A stretch of DNA of 64,000 nt from Allobosea caraganae (GCF_003351345.1 NZ_QQTO01000019.1:310001-374000); one strand, 5' to 3'. Shown: positions 25,989 to 34,134, counted from the first letter of the stretch. Notes: generated from the sequence alone by a model not told the origin. Translations and numbers: made by a program.

Positions 25989-26846
25989 TCAGAAGTGGTA
26001 GGCGATGCTGGAAAACACGCCGTGCTGAGTGGCACGGTAGGTGAAGTCGTCCTTGCGATAGTCGGTATAGATGGCCCGGTAGCCGAAAGCCGTGGAGATC
26101 GATTCCGTCCAGCGATAGCCGATCGAGGCGAAGCCTTGCGTCGTGAAACGCGATCCGACGCCGAAGCCGCCGACATCGGCAATGGCATTGACGAACCAGC
26201 GATCGTTGATGCGCCAGGTGGCCGCCAGACCGATGATCGGGTCCGCCCACTGCTCGACACTGCTGTTGCTGATCGTAACCGGGATCAGCCCGGGCGTCGC
26301 CTCGATCTTGCCGGTCATGCGCTGATAGCGAATTCCTGCGGTAGCATAGAGGTCGAAGTCACGGCTGGCGAGCGGCAGGCGATAGCCGGCGATGGCCGAC
26401 GCCATGAGCTGCCGCATCTTGAACTCGACCTGCGTGCCGGGGAGAAGCGCTGCCAGCGTCGGACGTCTTGCGCCCGGCAGCTTCACCAGCGCATCGGCTG
26501 AAATCTGCGCCCAGATCAGATCCGTCAGGATCATCCAGTTGTCGTTCTTGGCGAGGAACGAACCCATCACGGCGCCGTTGAGCTTTTCCAGCAGGTCGCC
26601 GAAGCTCATGTCGATGCTGACGGGAGGCAGGTTGCGCACCCTGGATTCGCCGGTGAGCGCGGTCGCCCAGCCATAGGCCGTCGCCTGGAACTGCCAGCCC
26701 GAGGGCTGGGGCGATGGTGCTGGCGCCGCCGGGGTCGCGGCCGGTCGGTCTGCGGCGCCGGCAGCCGTCGCAAGCAGCCCCATTCCCAGCGCCACGACGC
26801 CCCAAATGACGGGGCGGGCATGCCGCGCTCTAACGATGCGTCGCAT
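25989..26846 (-). CDS. Outer-membrane beta-barrel protein
   Basis: A 285-residue protein with a long signal peptide ending near AGAADRP (about residue 32), a short Pro/Ala-rich linker, then alternating amphipathic strands (WQFQATAYGWATALTGES, FDLYATAGIRYQRM, WFVNAIADVGGFGVG, SISTAFGYRAIYTDY) and a terminal aromatic residue (SIAYHF), as required for outer-membrane insertion. It resembles the small porin-like proteins of alphaproteobacteria; no substrate is suggested. It lies 185 bp upstream of the DUF3604 gene on the same strand and may be co-expressed with that cluster. Confidence 0.82.
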   Translation of the reverse strand: MRRIVRARHARPVIWGVVALGMGLLATAAGAADRPAATPAAPAPSPQPSGWQFQATAYGWATALTGESRVRNLPPVSIDMSFGDLLEKLNGAVMGSFLAKNDNWMILTDLIWAQISADALVKLPGARRPTLAALLPGTQVEFKMRQLMASAIAGYRLPLASRDFDLYATAGIRYQRMTGKIEATPGLIPVTISNSSVEQWADPIIGLAATWRINDRWFVNAIADVGGFGVGSRFTTQGFASIGYRWTESISTAFGYRAIYTDYRKDDFTYRATQHGVFSSIAYHF

Positions 26847-27001
26847 ATCGCCTCCCCGGGGCTGGGCGCTCTATTTCAGAAAGGGCCGAGGAGCGTCCTG
26901 CTCTCGCGCCAGGGGACGACCCAGCTGCGCGCCGACGCTCCGTGGTTTCGTTTGGCCTTGGTGCCGTCACCCAGGCACCGAAGGCGAGGTCGGTCTCATG
27001 G

Positions 27002-27448
27002 CTATTGTTTGAAGCCAATCAGCACGCCGTCGGCACCGAGCGATACCTGCAATCCCCGGCGCTGCGTATTCAGGCGCAGGGTTACGCCCTTGGCGTTCCG
27101 CAGCCAGAGCCTTCCTCTCCCTTCGTCTCCGATCGCCCAGCCCTCGCGCAGCTGGACATAGGCACCTACGAAGTCATCGACGTTGCGCAGGCCATAGACC
27201 GTTCCCGTTGCCCTCATGCGCGAGGCGCCGATGCCGCCGATCCCTAGGCCCCCGACGGTAATTCCATAGGAGCGGGGACCAAACTTCAGGGTGCCGCCGC
27301 CGATGGCTCCCGAGCCGATGAAGGCGACCTGGAGCTGCTCGATCCTGACGGTGCCAGTCGGAGGACCTAACTGTCTCAGCTGAGCCGAGGCCGGCTCGCT
27401 CGCGAGAAGGCCGGCGACGAGACATGAGAGGATAGCGATGATACGCAT
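27002..27448 (-). CDS. Small secreted protein, conserved hypothetical
   Basis: A 148-residue protein with a clear signal peptide (MRIIAILSCLVAGLLASEP, cleavage near ASA). The mature chain is Gly-rich with beta character: VAFIGSGAIGGGTLKFGPR, then ITVGGLGIGGIGASRMRATG and VYGLRNVDDFVGAYVQLREG. This looks like a family of small alphaproteobacterial envelope proteins without assigned function. It stands 42 bp downstream of the HdeA-like gene at 27491-27826 on the same strand and may be co-transcribed with it. Confidence 0.75.
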   Translation of the reverse strand: MRIIAILSCLVAGLLASEPASAQLRQLGPPTGTVRIEQLQVAFIGSGAIGGGTLKFGPRSYGITVGGLGIGGIGASRMRATGTVYGLRNVDDFVGAYVQLREGWAIGDEGRGRLWLRNAKGVTLRLNTQRRGLQVSLGADGVLIGFKQ

Positions 27449-27490
27449 AGGAAATTGCTCCGGCCCTAGATGATCGGCGACCTTGAGAGG

Positions 27491-27826
27491 TCAGCGCTTC
27501 TTCTTTTCTTCCTTCAGGACGAAATCGATGGCCTGAATCACCTTCTTGCCCGGGTTGGCCTTGCAGTGGACGATCACCTGATGGACGCCCTCCTTGGCGC
27601 GCGGCATGTTGATCGCGTGCTTCTTGGCGAGGCCGTTGTACCAGCCGCTGTACCAGACCCCGAGAAAGTCGGCGTCCTCCTGGAACGTCCCGGCCAGCTG
27701 GGCGCAGGTCAGCTTCTGGACGTCGATATAGCCGTTGGCGTCCGCGTAGTTGGTCAGAGGAACCTGAGCGTGCGCGCCGGTGGCGAAACCCAGGGAAAGC
27801 GCAGTGATGACGAAAAGTTTGCGCAT
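27491..27826 (-). CDS. HdeA/HdeB-like periplasmic protein (third copy)
   Basis: A 111-residue protein: signal peptide ending near GAHAQ, then YIDVQKLTCAQLAG, DFLGVWYSGWYNGLA and VIVHCKANPGKKVIQAIDFV. The Cys pair and the W-Y-G-W helix are HdeA/HdeB features; it is more distant from the tandem pair at 2563-3177 than they are from each other. It ends in a Lys-rich tail. The expected location is the periplasm. It is divergent from the TolB/TPR regulator gene, and a copy of a 15-bp element lies between them at 27939-27953. Confidence 0.82.
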   Translation of the reverse strand: MRKLFVITALSLGFATGAHAQVPLTNYADANGYIDVQKLTCAQLAGTFQEDADFLGVWYSGWYNGLAKKHAINMPRAKEGVHQVIVHCKANPGKKVIQAIDFVLKEEKKKR

Positions 27827-27938
27827 CGTGATTTCCCAAGCCGAGGTGCCACAATTCTTGCGTGGCGAAATGATCGTGAAGCGGCGCGTTTAGTTGCCGC
27901 CGCGTTCCCAGCATCATTGCTTGGGCGGGAACTTGACA

Positions 27939-27953
27939 GTAGTTTACGGTAGG
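27939..27953 (+). promoter_or_regulatory. 15-bp element, copy 1 (GTAGTTTACGGTAGG)
   Basis: GTAGTTTACGGTAGG matches 14 of 15 bases with the copy at 30281 and is related to the inverted copy at 30370. It lies directly after a TTGACA (27933-27938), in the gap between the HdeA-like gene and the TolB/TPR regulator gene. It is probably an operator overlapping a promoter. Confidence 0.5.
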
Positions 27954-27978
27954 CAACAGTCGGACTTGGCCTCCGCTC

Positions 27979-29817
27979 ATGGCCGCAGCTGGGATGACGG
28001 GAAACGCAATGGCAAGCGCTAAGCCCGACACGCGCGCGGCGGAAGCCGCGGATGCAGCGCCGCCATCATCGAATGAGGTTCTGGCGCAGCTCGACAGGAT
28101 CCTGTCCAGCCAGGAATTCTCCCTTCCGGAACGCGGACGCAAGTTCCTGCAGTACATCGTCGACGAGACGCTCGCGGGGGGAGCGGATCGCATCAAGGGC
28201 TATTCCATAGCGCTCAACGTGTTCGGCCGGGCCGTTTCCTTCGACGCCCAGAGCGATCCCGTCGTGCGAATCGAAGCAGGCCGGCTGCGCCGCGCCCTCG
28301 AACGCTATTATCTCGTTGCCGGACAGTGCGACCCGATCCGGATCGACATTCCAAAAGGCGGGTATGTCCCGGTGTTCACACGGGTCGCCGTCCTGCCCGC
28401 CGTGGAGATCGAGCCGCATGATGCCCAGGCCCAGCAGCCGATTCCAGCGCTAGCCGACGCAGGGGCTCGGCATTCCGGATGGCGGCCGCGCCTGATGTTC
28501 GGACTGGCCGTGATCGTGCTGGTTCCCTGGATGTATCTCGCGGCGAGCTTCCTCTGGCCATCTGCCGCGAACAACGCGGCGAGCCCGTCCGCCCCGGAAA
28601 AGCCCAAACTATTGGTCCTGCCCTTCCGCGACACCAGCGAGACGGCGGAGGGAAAGGTCTATGCGGCGGGATTTGCGGACGAGATCATAAACCAGCTCTC
28701 CGCGTTCAAGGAGCTGACCGTTCTTGGACATGAAACCTCGCGAAGCCTTGGAACCGAGCTGGATATCGGCCGCATCCGGGACGAAATGGGCGTAGGCTAC
28801 GTCATCCAAGGCAGCGTTCGCATATCCGGGGCTCAATCTCGCGTCACGGCCCGCGCGATCGAAACGAAGACCCAAGCCGTCTTGTGGTCACACACATTTG
28901 GCGATGATTTCGCGACGCGAGACCTGATCAACGTTCAGGATGAGATCGCGCGACAGGTCGCAAGGGCCGTCGCGCAGCCCTACGGGATCGTGTTTCAGGC
29001 CGATTTGCCAAGCACCCAGCGGCGCGTGCCGGACGATCTTGAAGCCTATCTCTGCACGTTGCGCTTCTACGGATACCGGGCCGAGTTGAGCGTGGCCCAG
29101 CATGCCACCGTTCGTGCGTGCCTCGAGCGGGCGACGGCGCGATGGCCCCATTTTGCGACCGCCTGGGCCATGCTTTCGCATGTCTATCTCGACGAGGATC
29201 GGTTCGGCTTCAACACGCAGCCAGAGACTGGCGTCACGCGCTCGCTCGATGCCGCCCGCAAGGCGGTGTCGCTTGAACCGGACAACATTCGCGCTCTTCA
29301 ATCGCTCATGCTGGCGCTGTTCTTCGACCGCAGGGCCAAAGAGGCGTTGAGCGTTGGCGAGCGGGCAATTCTGCTGAATCCCAACGATGCCGAACTGCGC
29401 GGCGAGTTCGGAAGCCGCGTCGCGATGGCGGGCGACTGGAAGAGAGGCTCCGAGCTCATCGAAGTCGCGTTGGCACTCAATCCGGGCAATTCAGACTACT
29501 ACCGGGCGGTTCTGGCGCTCAGCGCCTACATGCAGAAAGATTTTGATCGCGCCGCCCGGGAAATTCGGCAGGCGAACCTACGCAACTTGCCGCTCTTTTA
29601 TGTCGTTGCGGCAATCATCTATGCGGAGAGCGGCCTCGTCTCCGAGGCCGCCCAGGCGCGCGACGAATTCATCCGGCTGCGCCCGACATTCTTCGAGCAT
29701 GTGGACGTTGAGCTGGCGAAGCGCAATTACCGGCCGGAGGATCAGGCGGTGCTGATCGAGGGCTCCCGCAAAGCGGGGTTCCCGGTTCCGGCCAGATTTC
29801 TCAAACCCCGCGACTAG
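27979..29817 (+). CDS. TolB-like/TPR signalling protein with N-terminal regulator-type domain and one membrane helix
   Basis: A 612-residue protein. Residues about 33-125 form an N-terminal domain common in bacterial TolB/TPR proteins (FLQYIVDETLAGGADRIKGY, then VRIEAGRLRRALERYY and IDIPKGGYVPVF), perhaps DNA- or partner-binding. A membrane helix lies at about 171-193. Residues about 210-340 resemble the TolB-N/FlgO-like module often linked to adenylate-cyclase-type proteins (LLVLPFRDTS, VGYVIQGSVRI, ALLWSHTFGDDF-like strand). The rest is TPR repeats. It is probably a membrane-linked regulator. ATGs at 27994 and 28009 are alternative starts. The 15-bp element upstream may be its own target. 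Confidence 0.85.
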   Translation: MAAAGMTGNAMASAKPDTRAAEAADAAPPSSNEVLAQLDRILSSQEFSLPERGRKFLQYIVDETLAGGADRIKGYSIALNVFGRAVSFDAQSDPVVRIEAGRLRRALERYYLVAGQCDPIRIDIPKGGYVPVFTRVAVLPAVEIEPHDAQAQQPIPALADAGARHSGWRPRLMFGLAVIVLVPWMYLAASFLWPSAANNAASPSAPEKPKLLVLPFRDTSETAEGKVYAAGFADEIINQLSAFKELTVLGHETSRSLGTELDIGRIRDEMGVGYVIQGSVRISGAQSRVTARAIETKTQAVLWSHTFGDDFATRDLINVQDEIARQVARAVAQPYGIVFQADLPSTQRRVPDDLEAYLCTLRFYGYRAELSVAQHATVRACLERATARWPHFATAWAMLSHVYLDEDRFGFNTQPETGVTRSLDAARKAVSLEPDNIRALQSLMLALFFDRRAKEALSVGERAILLNPNDAELRGEFGSRVAMAGDWKRGSELIEVALALNPGNSDYYRAVLALSAYMQKDFDRAAREIRQANLRNLPLFYVVAAIIYAESGLVSEAAQARDEFIRLRPTFFEHVDVELAKRNYRPEDQAVLIEGSRKAGFPVPARFLKPRD

Positions 29818-29818
29818 A

Positions 29819-29864
29819 GCATCGGACCGAAAAGTGGAATCCGGTTTTCGGGAAAATCCGATGC
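29819..29864. repeat. Rhizobiales-type dispersed palindromic repeat / possible terminator
   Basis: GCATCGGA (29819-29826) pairs with TCCGATGC (29857-29864), and inner CCGAAAA (29827-29833) with TTTTCGG (29845-29851). This matches the form of a small palindromic repeat widespread in Rhizobiales genomes (the GAAAAGTGG...CCGGTTTTCGG core). It starts two bases after the stop of the TolB/TPR gene and could end its transcript. It is the only copy of this type seen here. Confidence 0.65.
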
Positions 29865-29956
29865 AATAACAAAAGCCTAGGTCGCCACTTTGCGTCCGAT
29901 AGGACGCACGGCGATCTAGAGGCTGGTCTCAACCGCCGGCTCAGCCTCGGCTCACC

Positions 29957-30175
29957 TTATCGGACGACCGGTCGACGGACCACGACGGCCCGCCTTGGGG
30001 CGACGACCACGGCCCTCGGAGCGACGGCGACCGGGCGACGCACGACGACCGCGCCACTGGCGGACGCGCAGCCGGCCCGCACCACACCGCGAGCGCAAAC
30101 GACGGCGTTTGCTTCGGTCGAAGCGAATGCGGTCAGGCCACCGAACAGACCGGCGAGAATGAGAAGATGCCTCAT
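29957..30175 (-). CDS. Very small secreted Val/Arg-rich protein
   Basis: A 72-residue protein. AGGGAG nine bases before ATG 30175 supports the start. A signal peptide (LLILAGLFGGLTAFASTEANA) is followed by a mature chain with two Cys and then a low-complexity tail built from repeats of the type VVVRRPV / VVVAPR, strongly basic. Short alphaproteobacterial exported proteins of this make-up are common and have no known function; the tail could bind an acidic surface polymer. A copy of the 15-bp element lies 106 bp upstream of its start (30281-30295). Confidence 0.65.
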   Translation of the reverse strand: MRHLLILAGLFGGLTAFASTEANAVVCARGVVRAGCASASGAVVVRRPVAVAPRAVVVAPRRAVVVRRPVVR

Positions 30176-30280
30176 GATTGTCGCTCCCTACTGGCCGTCG
30201 ATGACCGGCAGAATGCCGGCAGTTCGCGGCGCATTTTGCGGCTCGGGTTGACGTTAGCAGAGCCGGCGCAGGTCGGGCAC

Positions 30281-30295
30281 GTAGCTTACGGTAGG
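30281..30295 (+). promoter_or_regulatory. 15-bp element, copy 2 (GTAGCTTACGGTAGG)
   Basis: GTAGCTTACGGTAGG differs from copy 1 at one position. It lies between the small secreted protein gene (29957-30175, leftward) and the gene at 30409 (rightward), 75 bases from an inverted third copy. Confidence 0.5.
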
Positions 30296-30369
30296 TTCGC
30301 GCAAAGAAGGGGGCGATCGACCGGTTCCGACGCACCCCTCGGTTCTGGAAATGCCCGTCCGGCATGTTG

Positions 30370-30384
30370 CTTACCGTAACCTAC
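30370..30384 (-). promoter_or_regulatory. 15-bp element, copy 3, inverted (GTAGGTTACGGTAAG on the minus strand)
   Basis: CTTACCGTAACCTAC on the plus strand is the reverse complement of GTAGGTTACGGTAAG. It shares GTAG-N-TTACGGTA-(A/G)-G with copies 1 and 2. It ends 24 bp before the ATG at 30409. Confidence 0.5.
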
Positions 30385-30408
30385 TCCCGCACGGAGGCTT
30401 GTCCAGCG

Positions 30409-30702
30409 ATGCTTGATCAACTCAAGTGCTTCCGCATCCCCGAACCGGCGTGGCCGCCAATGGATCAGAGCCTGCTCGCAGTGATCGCCCGGTTTCCTGA
30501 CCGAGGCCGGGCCGTCAAGGAACTCGCCGCCACGGATGAAGGCTTCCGCGCGCTGTGCGCGGACCTTCGCGACGCGGAAACGGCCTTGGTCGGCTGGGAG
30601 CACTCGTCCTTGCCGGTACGAGACGAGCGCTGCATCGAATATCGAGAACTGGTGGATGGACTGGCTGACGAAATCCGAGCTGCGCTTGATCGGCGAAGCT
30701 GA
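30409..30702 (+). CDS. Conserved hypothetical small cytoplasmic protein
   Basis: A 97-residue protein starting at ATG 30409 after CGGAGG; the frame opens earlier at 30364 but that part overlaps the regulatory element. The sequence is helical and charged: SLLAVIARFPDRGRAVKEL, FRALCADLRDAETALVGWE and CIEYRELVDGLADEIRAAL. There is no signal or membrane segment. It looks like the small helical proteins of unknown function found across Rhizobiales. It is the first rightward gene after two copies of the 15-bp element. Confidence 0.6.
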   Translation: MLDQLKCFRIPEPAWPPMDQSLLAVIARFPDRGRAVKELAATDEGFRALCADLRDAETALVGWEHSSLPVRDERCIEYRELVDGLADEIRAALDRRS

Positions 30703-30852
30703 ACCGAATGAGCTTCGACCGAGCCGACTCGACGCCGAGGCACGAAGCTGTCTTCATCATGTCGCCACACGCACCTAGCCTCAGGCTCATCGCTTGCGCG
30801 GGTGCCAAGATAGCAGAGCCAGCCGCAGTCTGGCGTGAAGGGTATACGGACG

Positions 30853-31995
30853 ATGCGTTCGAGATTCTCTCTAGCAGGCGCTCTCGTTGCAGCGCTGTTA
30901 TCCGCGGCATGCGCCTCGCGGCCGGAAACGGGCTTCCTTAGCCCCGTTGCCGGATTGGACGCCGGCGCCACCGACCACACCATCCTGGTCGCGACGACGC
31001 GCAAGCGCGACGATCGACCGGGCACGTTGTTCAATGGCGAGCGGGCAGAGCCGCTCGACTACGCCAAGATCGAGATCTCGGTTCCGGCGACGCACAAGGC
31101 CGGCGAGATCGAATGGGCGTCGACGGCTCCCGGAAACCCGAAGACCGATTTCGTCGTCCGCCAGGCCACCTATCTCGACGGTGAGAAGGAGTTCGTCAGG
31201 TCGCTCAACGTCCAGTTGGCGACGCGGCCGCGCGGCAGCCGCAAGGTGCTGATCTTCATCCACGGCTACAACACGATGTTCGCCGAGGGGCTCTATCGCT
31301 TTGCCCAGGTCGTTCACGACTCCAAGGCGCCCGCCGTGCCGGTGCTCTTCACCTGGGCCTCCCGTGGCCAGCTGACGCAATATGTCTACGATACCAATAG
31401 CGCGACCACCGCCCGAGACGATCTCGAACGCACTATTCGCCTAGTCTTTGCGAGCGATGCCGAACAGGTCAACATCCTCGCGCATTCGATGGGGAACTGG
31501 GTCACGGTCGAGGCGCTCCGGCAGATCAAGATCTCCGGCCAGCTGCCTCAGATGAGCAAGCTCGGCTCCATCTTCCTGGCGGCGCCCGATATCGATATCG
31601 ATGTCTTCAAGTCGCAGATGCGACGCTTCGGAAAGCCGCGCAAACCCTTCTACATCGTGTTGTCCAAAGACGATCAGGCCTTGCGCGCATCCAGCTTCAT
31701 TGCCGGCGGTACATCGCGACTCGGGGCCGACGGCGACACCGAAGAGCTGGCGGCCCTCGGCGCCGTGGTGATCGACATGACCGATGTGAAGGCCACGGAT
31801 TCGTCCAATCACGGCAAGTTCGCCCAGCTCGCCGAGATCGCTCCGCAACTCGCATCGGTGCTCGAAAAGGGCGTGGCCGCAAAAGCCGACGCTGCCGCCG
31901 GAGCACAAACGGCCGTTGGCGACACGCTCGGCGCGATCGTCGGCCTGCCGGTCATGATCCTGGGTGCGCCGATCAAGATCATCGCCGGCCGCTGA
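30853..31995 (+). CDS. Alpha/beta hydrolase lipoprotein (DUF900 family)
   Basis: A 380-residue protein. ATG 30853 gives a lipoprotein signal with lipobox LSAAC (Cys20); a GTG at 30835 in frame is less likely. The DUF900 alpha/beta-hydrolase domain includes VLIFIHGYNTMFAEGLYRFA (oxyanion region), FTWASRGQLTQYVYDTNSA, the nucleophile elbow AHSMGN (Ser in G/A-H-S-M-G), the acid region AAPDIDIDVF and a late His in SNHGKF. The family are predicted esterases or lipases of unknown substrate; here it is anchored in the envelope. The C-terminus has a hydrophobic segment (LGAIVGLPVMILGAPIKII) that may insert into membrane. Confidence 0.88.
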   Translation: MRSRFSLAGALVAALLSAACASRPETGFLSPVAGLDAGATDHTILVATTRKRDDRPGTLFNGERAEPLDYAKIEISVPATHKAGEIEWASTAPGNPKTDFVVRQATYLDGEKEFVRSLNVQLATRPRGSRKVLIFIHGYNTMFAEGLYRFAQVVHDSKAPAVPVLFTWASRGQLTQYVYDTNSATTARDDLERTIRLVFASDAEQVNILAHSMGNWVTVEALRQIKISGQLPQMSKLGSIFLAAPDIDIDVFKSQMRRFGKPRKPFYIVLSKDDQALRASSFIAGGTSRLGADGDTEELAALGAVVIDMTDVKATDSSNHGKFAQLAEIAPQLASVLEKGVAAKADAAAGAQTAVGDTLGAIVGLPVMILGAPIKIIAGR

Positions 31996-32021
31996 ACCCG
32001 CCCAGGAATCGGTATGCCAGG

Positions 32022-32450
32022 ATGAAAAGCCATATGTACGCGAGGCGAAAGTCATTCTTGGTCGTCGTTGCGTCAGTCGAAGCGGCGATCGGCCTGGGGC
32101 TTCTCGTTCTGCCTTCCATTCCATTCGCTCTCCTGCTTGGCCTGGAAAGCACTGCGGCTGAGGCACTTTTGGTCGGCCGCATTGCCGGTGCGGCGCTGCT
32201 TGCGATAGGCGTCGCGAGCTGGATGGCGAGGGGAGACGCGCTGAATCGCTCGCTCCTTGGGTTGCTCACTGGCATTCTGATCTACAACACGGCCGTATCA
32301 ATTCTGCTCGTGTACGCGGGTGCGATCCTGAAGATGACCGGCGGCCTGCTCTGGCCCACGGTTGCATTTCACGCAATTCTTGCCGGCTGGGGTGGCCTGC
32401 TTCTTCGCGGCATTCCCGACGAACTCCATGGAGAAACCCAGGACAGCTGA
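32022..32450 (+). CDS. Small four-helix membrane protein
   Basis: A 142-residue protein with four predicted membrane helices (SFLVVVASVEAAIGLGLLVL, LLVGRIAGAALLAIGVASWM, LTGILIYNTAVSILLVYAGA, LLWPTVAFHAILAGWGGLLL). No enzymatic motifs. It resembles uncharacterised small membrane proteins of the DoxX-like size class but lacks clear family marks. It starts 26 bp after the alpha/beta hydrolase gene and is followed 36 bp later by another membrane protein gene, so the three may be one operon. Confidence 0.72.
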   Translation: MKSHMYARRKSFLVVVASVEAAIGLGLLVLPSIPFALLLGLESTAAEALLVGRIAGAALLAIGVASWMARGDALNRSLLGLLTGILIYNTAVSILLVYAGAILKMTGGLLWPTVAFHAILAGWGGLLLRGIPDELHGETQDS

Positions 32451-32486
32451 AGGATGCGCCATTGAAACGCAGGACCACGTCGCGCC

Positions 32487-32975
32487 ATGTTTCGCCCTGA
32501 AGCCGTGACGAAAACAAATGCCGTCTACATCGGCCTTCTCATCGTGCAGACGGCAGCGGCAACATTCCTGTTCTGGGTTGTTTTCCCGCTTTTTCGACAG
32601 TTGATCGCGCGCCTGGGCGAACCGCAGGAGGTGAGCGTATCCGTTGAGGTGCAGATCATAGTCGGCACCCTCGTGCTGCATTGTGCCTACTGGGTCAGAT
32701 ACCGCTGGATCGCGGTGACGGCACCTTTTCACAGCGCGTTCATCGGCCATGTCGTCCAATTTGCCAGCCGAACCAGCTTCTTCTTCGGCGGTGCGCTGTT
32801 TTCCGCCCTCTTCTTCAGGCATCTCCCCGAACTCGAGGCGTTTCCGACGATCGCGGAGGCCCTGACCAGGGGCCTCGTCGTGATTTGGGTGTTGTTCGCC
32901 TTGTTCTGCTACTCGCTCGAGCTTGACCGGCTCGGCAAGGCAATCGAGGAAGCGTCCAAGCCGTCTGCGGAGTGA
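32487..32975 (+). CDS. Small membrane protein of unknown function
   Basis: A 162-residue protein with about four membrane helices: YIGLLIVQTAAATFLFWVVF, an IIVGTLVLHCAYWVRY segment, FGGALFSALFFRHL and VVIWVLFALFCYSLEL. The C-terminal tail is charged. There are no recognised motifs. It is the third of three same-strand genes (30853, 32022, 32487) and is convergent with the Bug-type binding-protein gene. Confidence 0.7.
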   Translation: MFRPEAVTKTNAVYIGLLIVQTAAATFLFWVVFPLFRQLIARLGEPQEVSVSVEVQIIVGTLVLHCAYWVRYRWIAVTAPFHSAFIGHVVQFASRTSFFFGGALFSALFFRHLPELEAFPTIAEALTRGLVVIWVLFALFCYSLELDRLGKAIEEASKPSAE

Positions 32976-33041
32976 TCGGCTGGCAAGGCCGTCCGGACCC
33001 TGTGAAGACCTGCCGGGAAGCAGACATTGGGAACACCGAGG

Positions 33042-33070
33042 AGGGGCGAGACCGTCCCTGGAGCGCCCCT
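33042..33070. terminator. Hairpin between convergent genes
   Basis: AGGGGCG (33042-33048) pairs perfectly with CGCCCCT (33064-33070) across a 15-base loop, followed by TTCC. It lies between the membrane protein gene (ends 32975) and the leftward Bug-type gene (ends 33148). It is a possible terminator; a second GC-rich hairpin may follow at about 33090-33135. Confidence 0.35.
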
Positions 33071-33147
33071 TTCCTAAATGTCGGCTTCAGGGCGGCGGGC
33101 AGGGGGCCGGTGTTGGCGCGAAATAGCCGGCCTCACGCGATGGAAGG

Positions 33148-34134
33148 CTACTCGCCGACCTTGATGTCCAGTTCGCGGATCAACCGGCCGAACCGCTCGA
33201 CGTCCTCGTTGACGAGACGCGCCATGTCCGATGGCGAGCCCGGGGACGGAACGAGCCCGCTGGCCTCGAGCTTGGCCGCGATGTCGGGCGCGGCGATCGC
33301 CCGTGCGGCGGCGACGTTCAATCGCTCGACGATCGGCGCAGGGGTTCCTGCCGGCGCGGCAAGACCGAAGAAGTTCGGGATCAACGGATCATCCGCGATG
33401 CCGAGCTCCGCCATCGTCGGCACGCCGCCCATCTGGGGCAGCCGGCGCTGATCACCGACCGCGAGCGCCTTCACCTTGCCGTCCTGCATCAGCGACAGCG
33501 CCGCCGGCGGGGTCGTGATCGTCAGCGCCACTTCACCGGTCGCCACCGCCGTCACCGCGGGCGGGGCGCCTCGGTAGGGCACATGGACCATCTTCACCCC
33601 GAGCCTGCGCGCGAGCGCCTCGATGTTGAGATGCGCCATGCTGCCCTTGCCGAAGCTGGCATAGGCGAGCTCACGCCCCTTCGCGAGCGCGACGAACTCG
33701 CCGAAATCATTGATGCCAAGCCCGGGATTGACGACGAGGACGTAGGGCCCGGTGGCGACGATGCCGACATAGGCGAAGTCGCGTTTTCCGTCGATCGCCT
33801 GCTGCGGCATCAGGATCGGGTTGATCCCGAACACCTCGCGCGGCGCCATCAGCAGGGTGTAGCCATCGGGCTGCGCGCGTGCGACGGCGGCCGCTCCGAC
33901 CATGCCGTTGGCGCCGGGCCGGTTCTCGACGACGACCGGCTGGCCGAAGTCGAGGCGCAGCTTTTCCGCCACCAGGCGTGCGGCCAGATCGACCGCGCCG
34001 CCGGCGGGATAGGGCACGATGAGCTGTATCTGCTTGTTCGGGTAGGCGGCGGGGTTTTGGGCCGCGGCGTGCGAAGCGACGCAACTGGCGCCGACGGCAG
34101 CCAGGAAGGCGCGGCGAGACATCTGCTCAGACAT
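33148..34134 (-). CDS. Tripartite tricarboxylate transporter-type substrate-binding protein (Bug family)
   Basis: A 328-residue protein with an N-terminal twin-arginine-like signal (SRRAFLAAVGASCVASHAAA). The Bug-family landmarks are present: YPNKQIQLIVPYPAGGAVDL, VENRPGANGMVGAAAVARAQ, PDGYTLLM, then VHVPYRGAPPAVTAVATGEV and GKVKALAVGDQRRLPQMGGV. Bug proteins bind carboxylates or aromatic acids in the periplasm for TctAB-type permeases or act as orphans. No permease is adjacent. It is the last gene of a leftward cluster with a class II aldolase and a LysR regulator, which may import the aldolase pathway's substrate. Confidence 0.93.
   Translation of the reverse strand: MSEQMSRRAFLAAVGASCVASHAAAQNPAAYPNKQIQLIVPYPAGGAVDLAARLVAEKLRLDFGQPVVVENRPGANGMVGAAAVARAQPDGYTLLMAPREVFGINPILMPQQAIDGKRDFAYVGIVATGPYVLVVNPGLGINDFGEFVALAKGRELAYASFGKGSMAHLNIEALARRLGVKMVHVPYRGAPPAVTAVATGEVALTITTPPAALSLMQDGKVKALAVGDQRRLPQMGGVPTMAELGIADDPLIPNFFGLAAPAGTPAPIVERLNVAAARAIAAPDIAAKLEASGLVPSPGSPSDMARLVNEDVERFGRLIRELDIKVGE

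Noticed and set aside
25804-26250. Upstream extension of the DUF3604 frame by 149 codons
   Set aside because: The extension is Arg/His-rich and overlaps the outer-membrane protein gene; a clean signal peptide starts at 25803.
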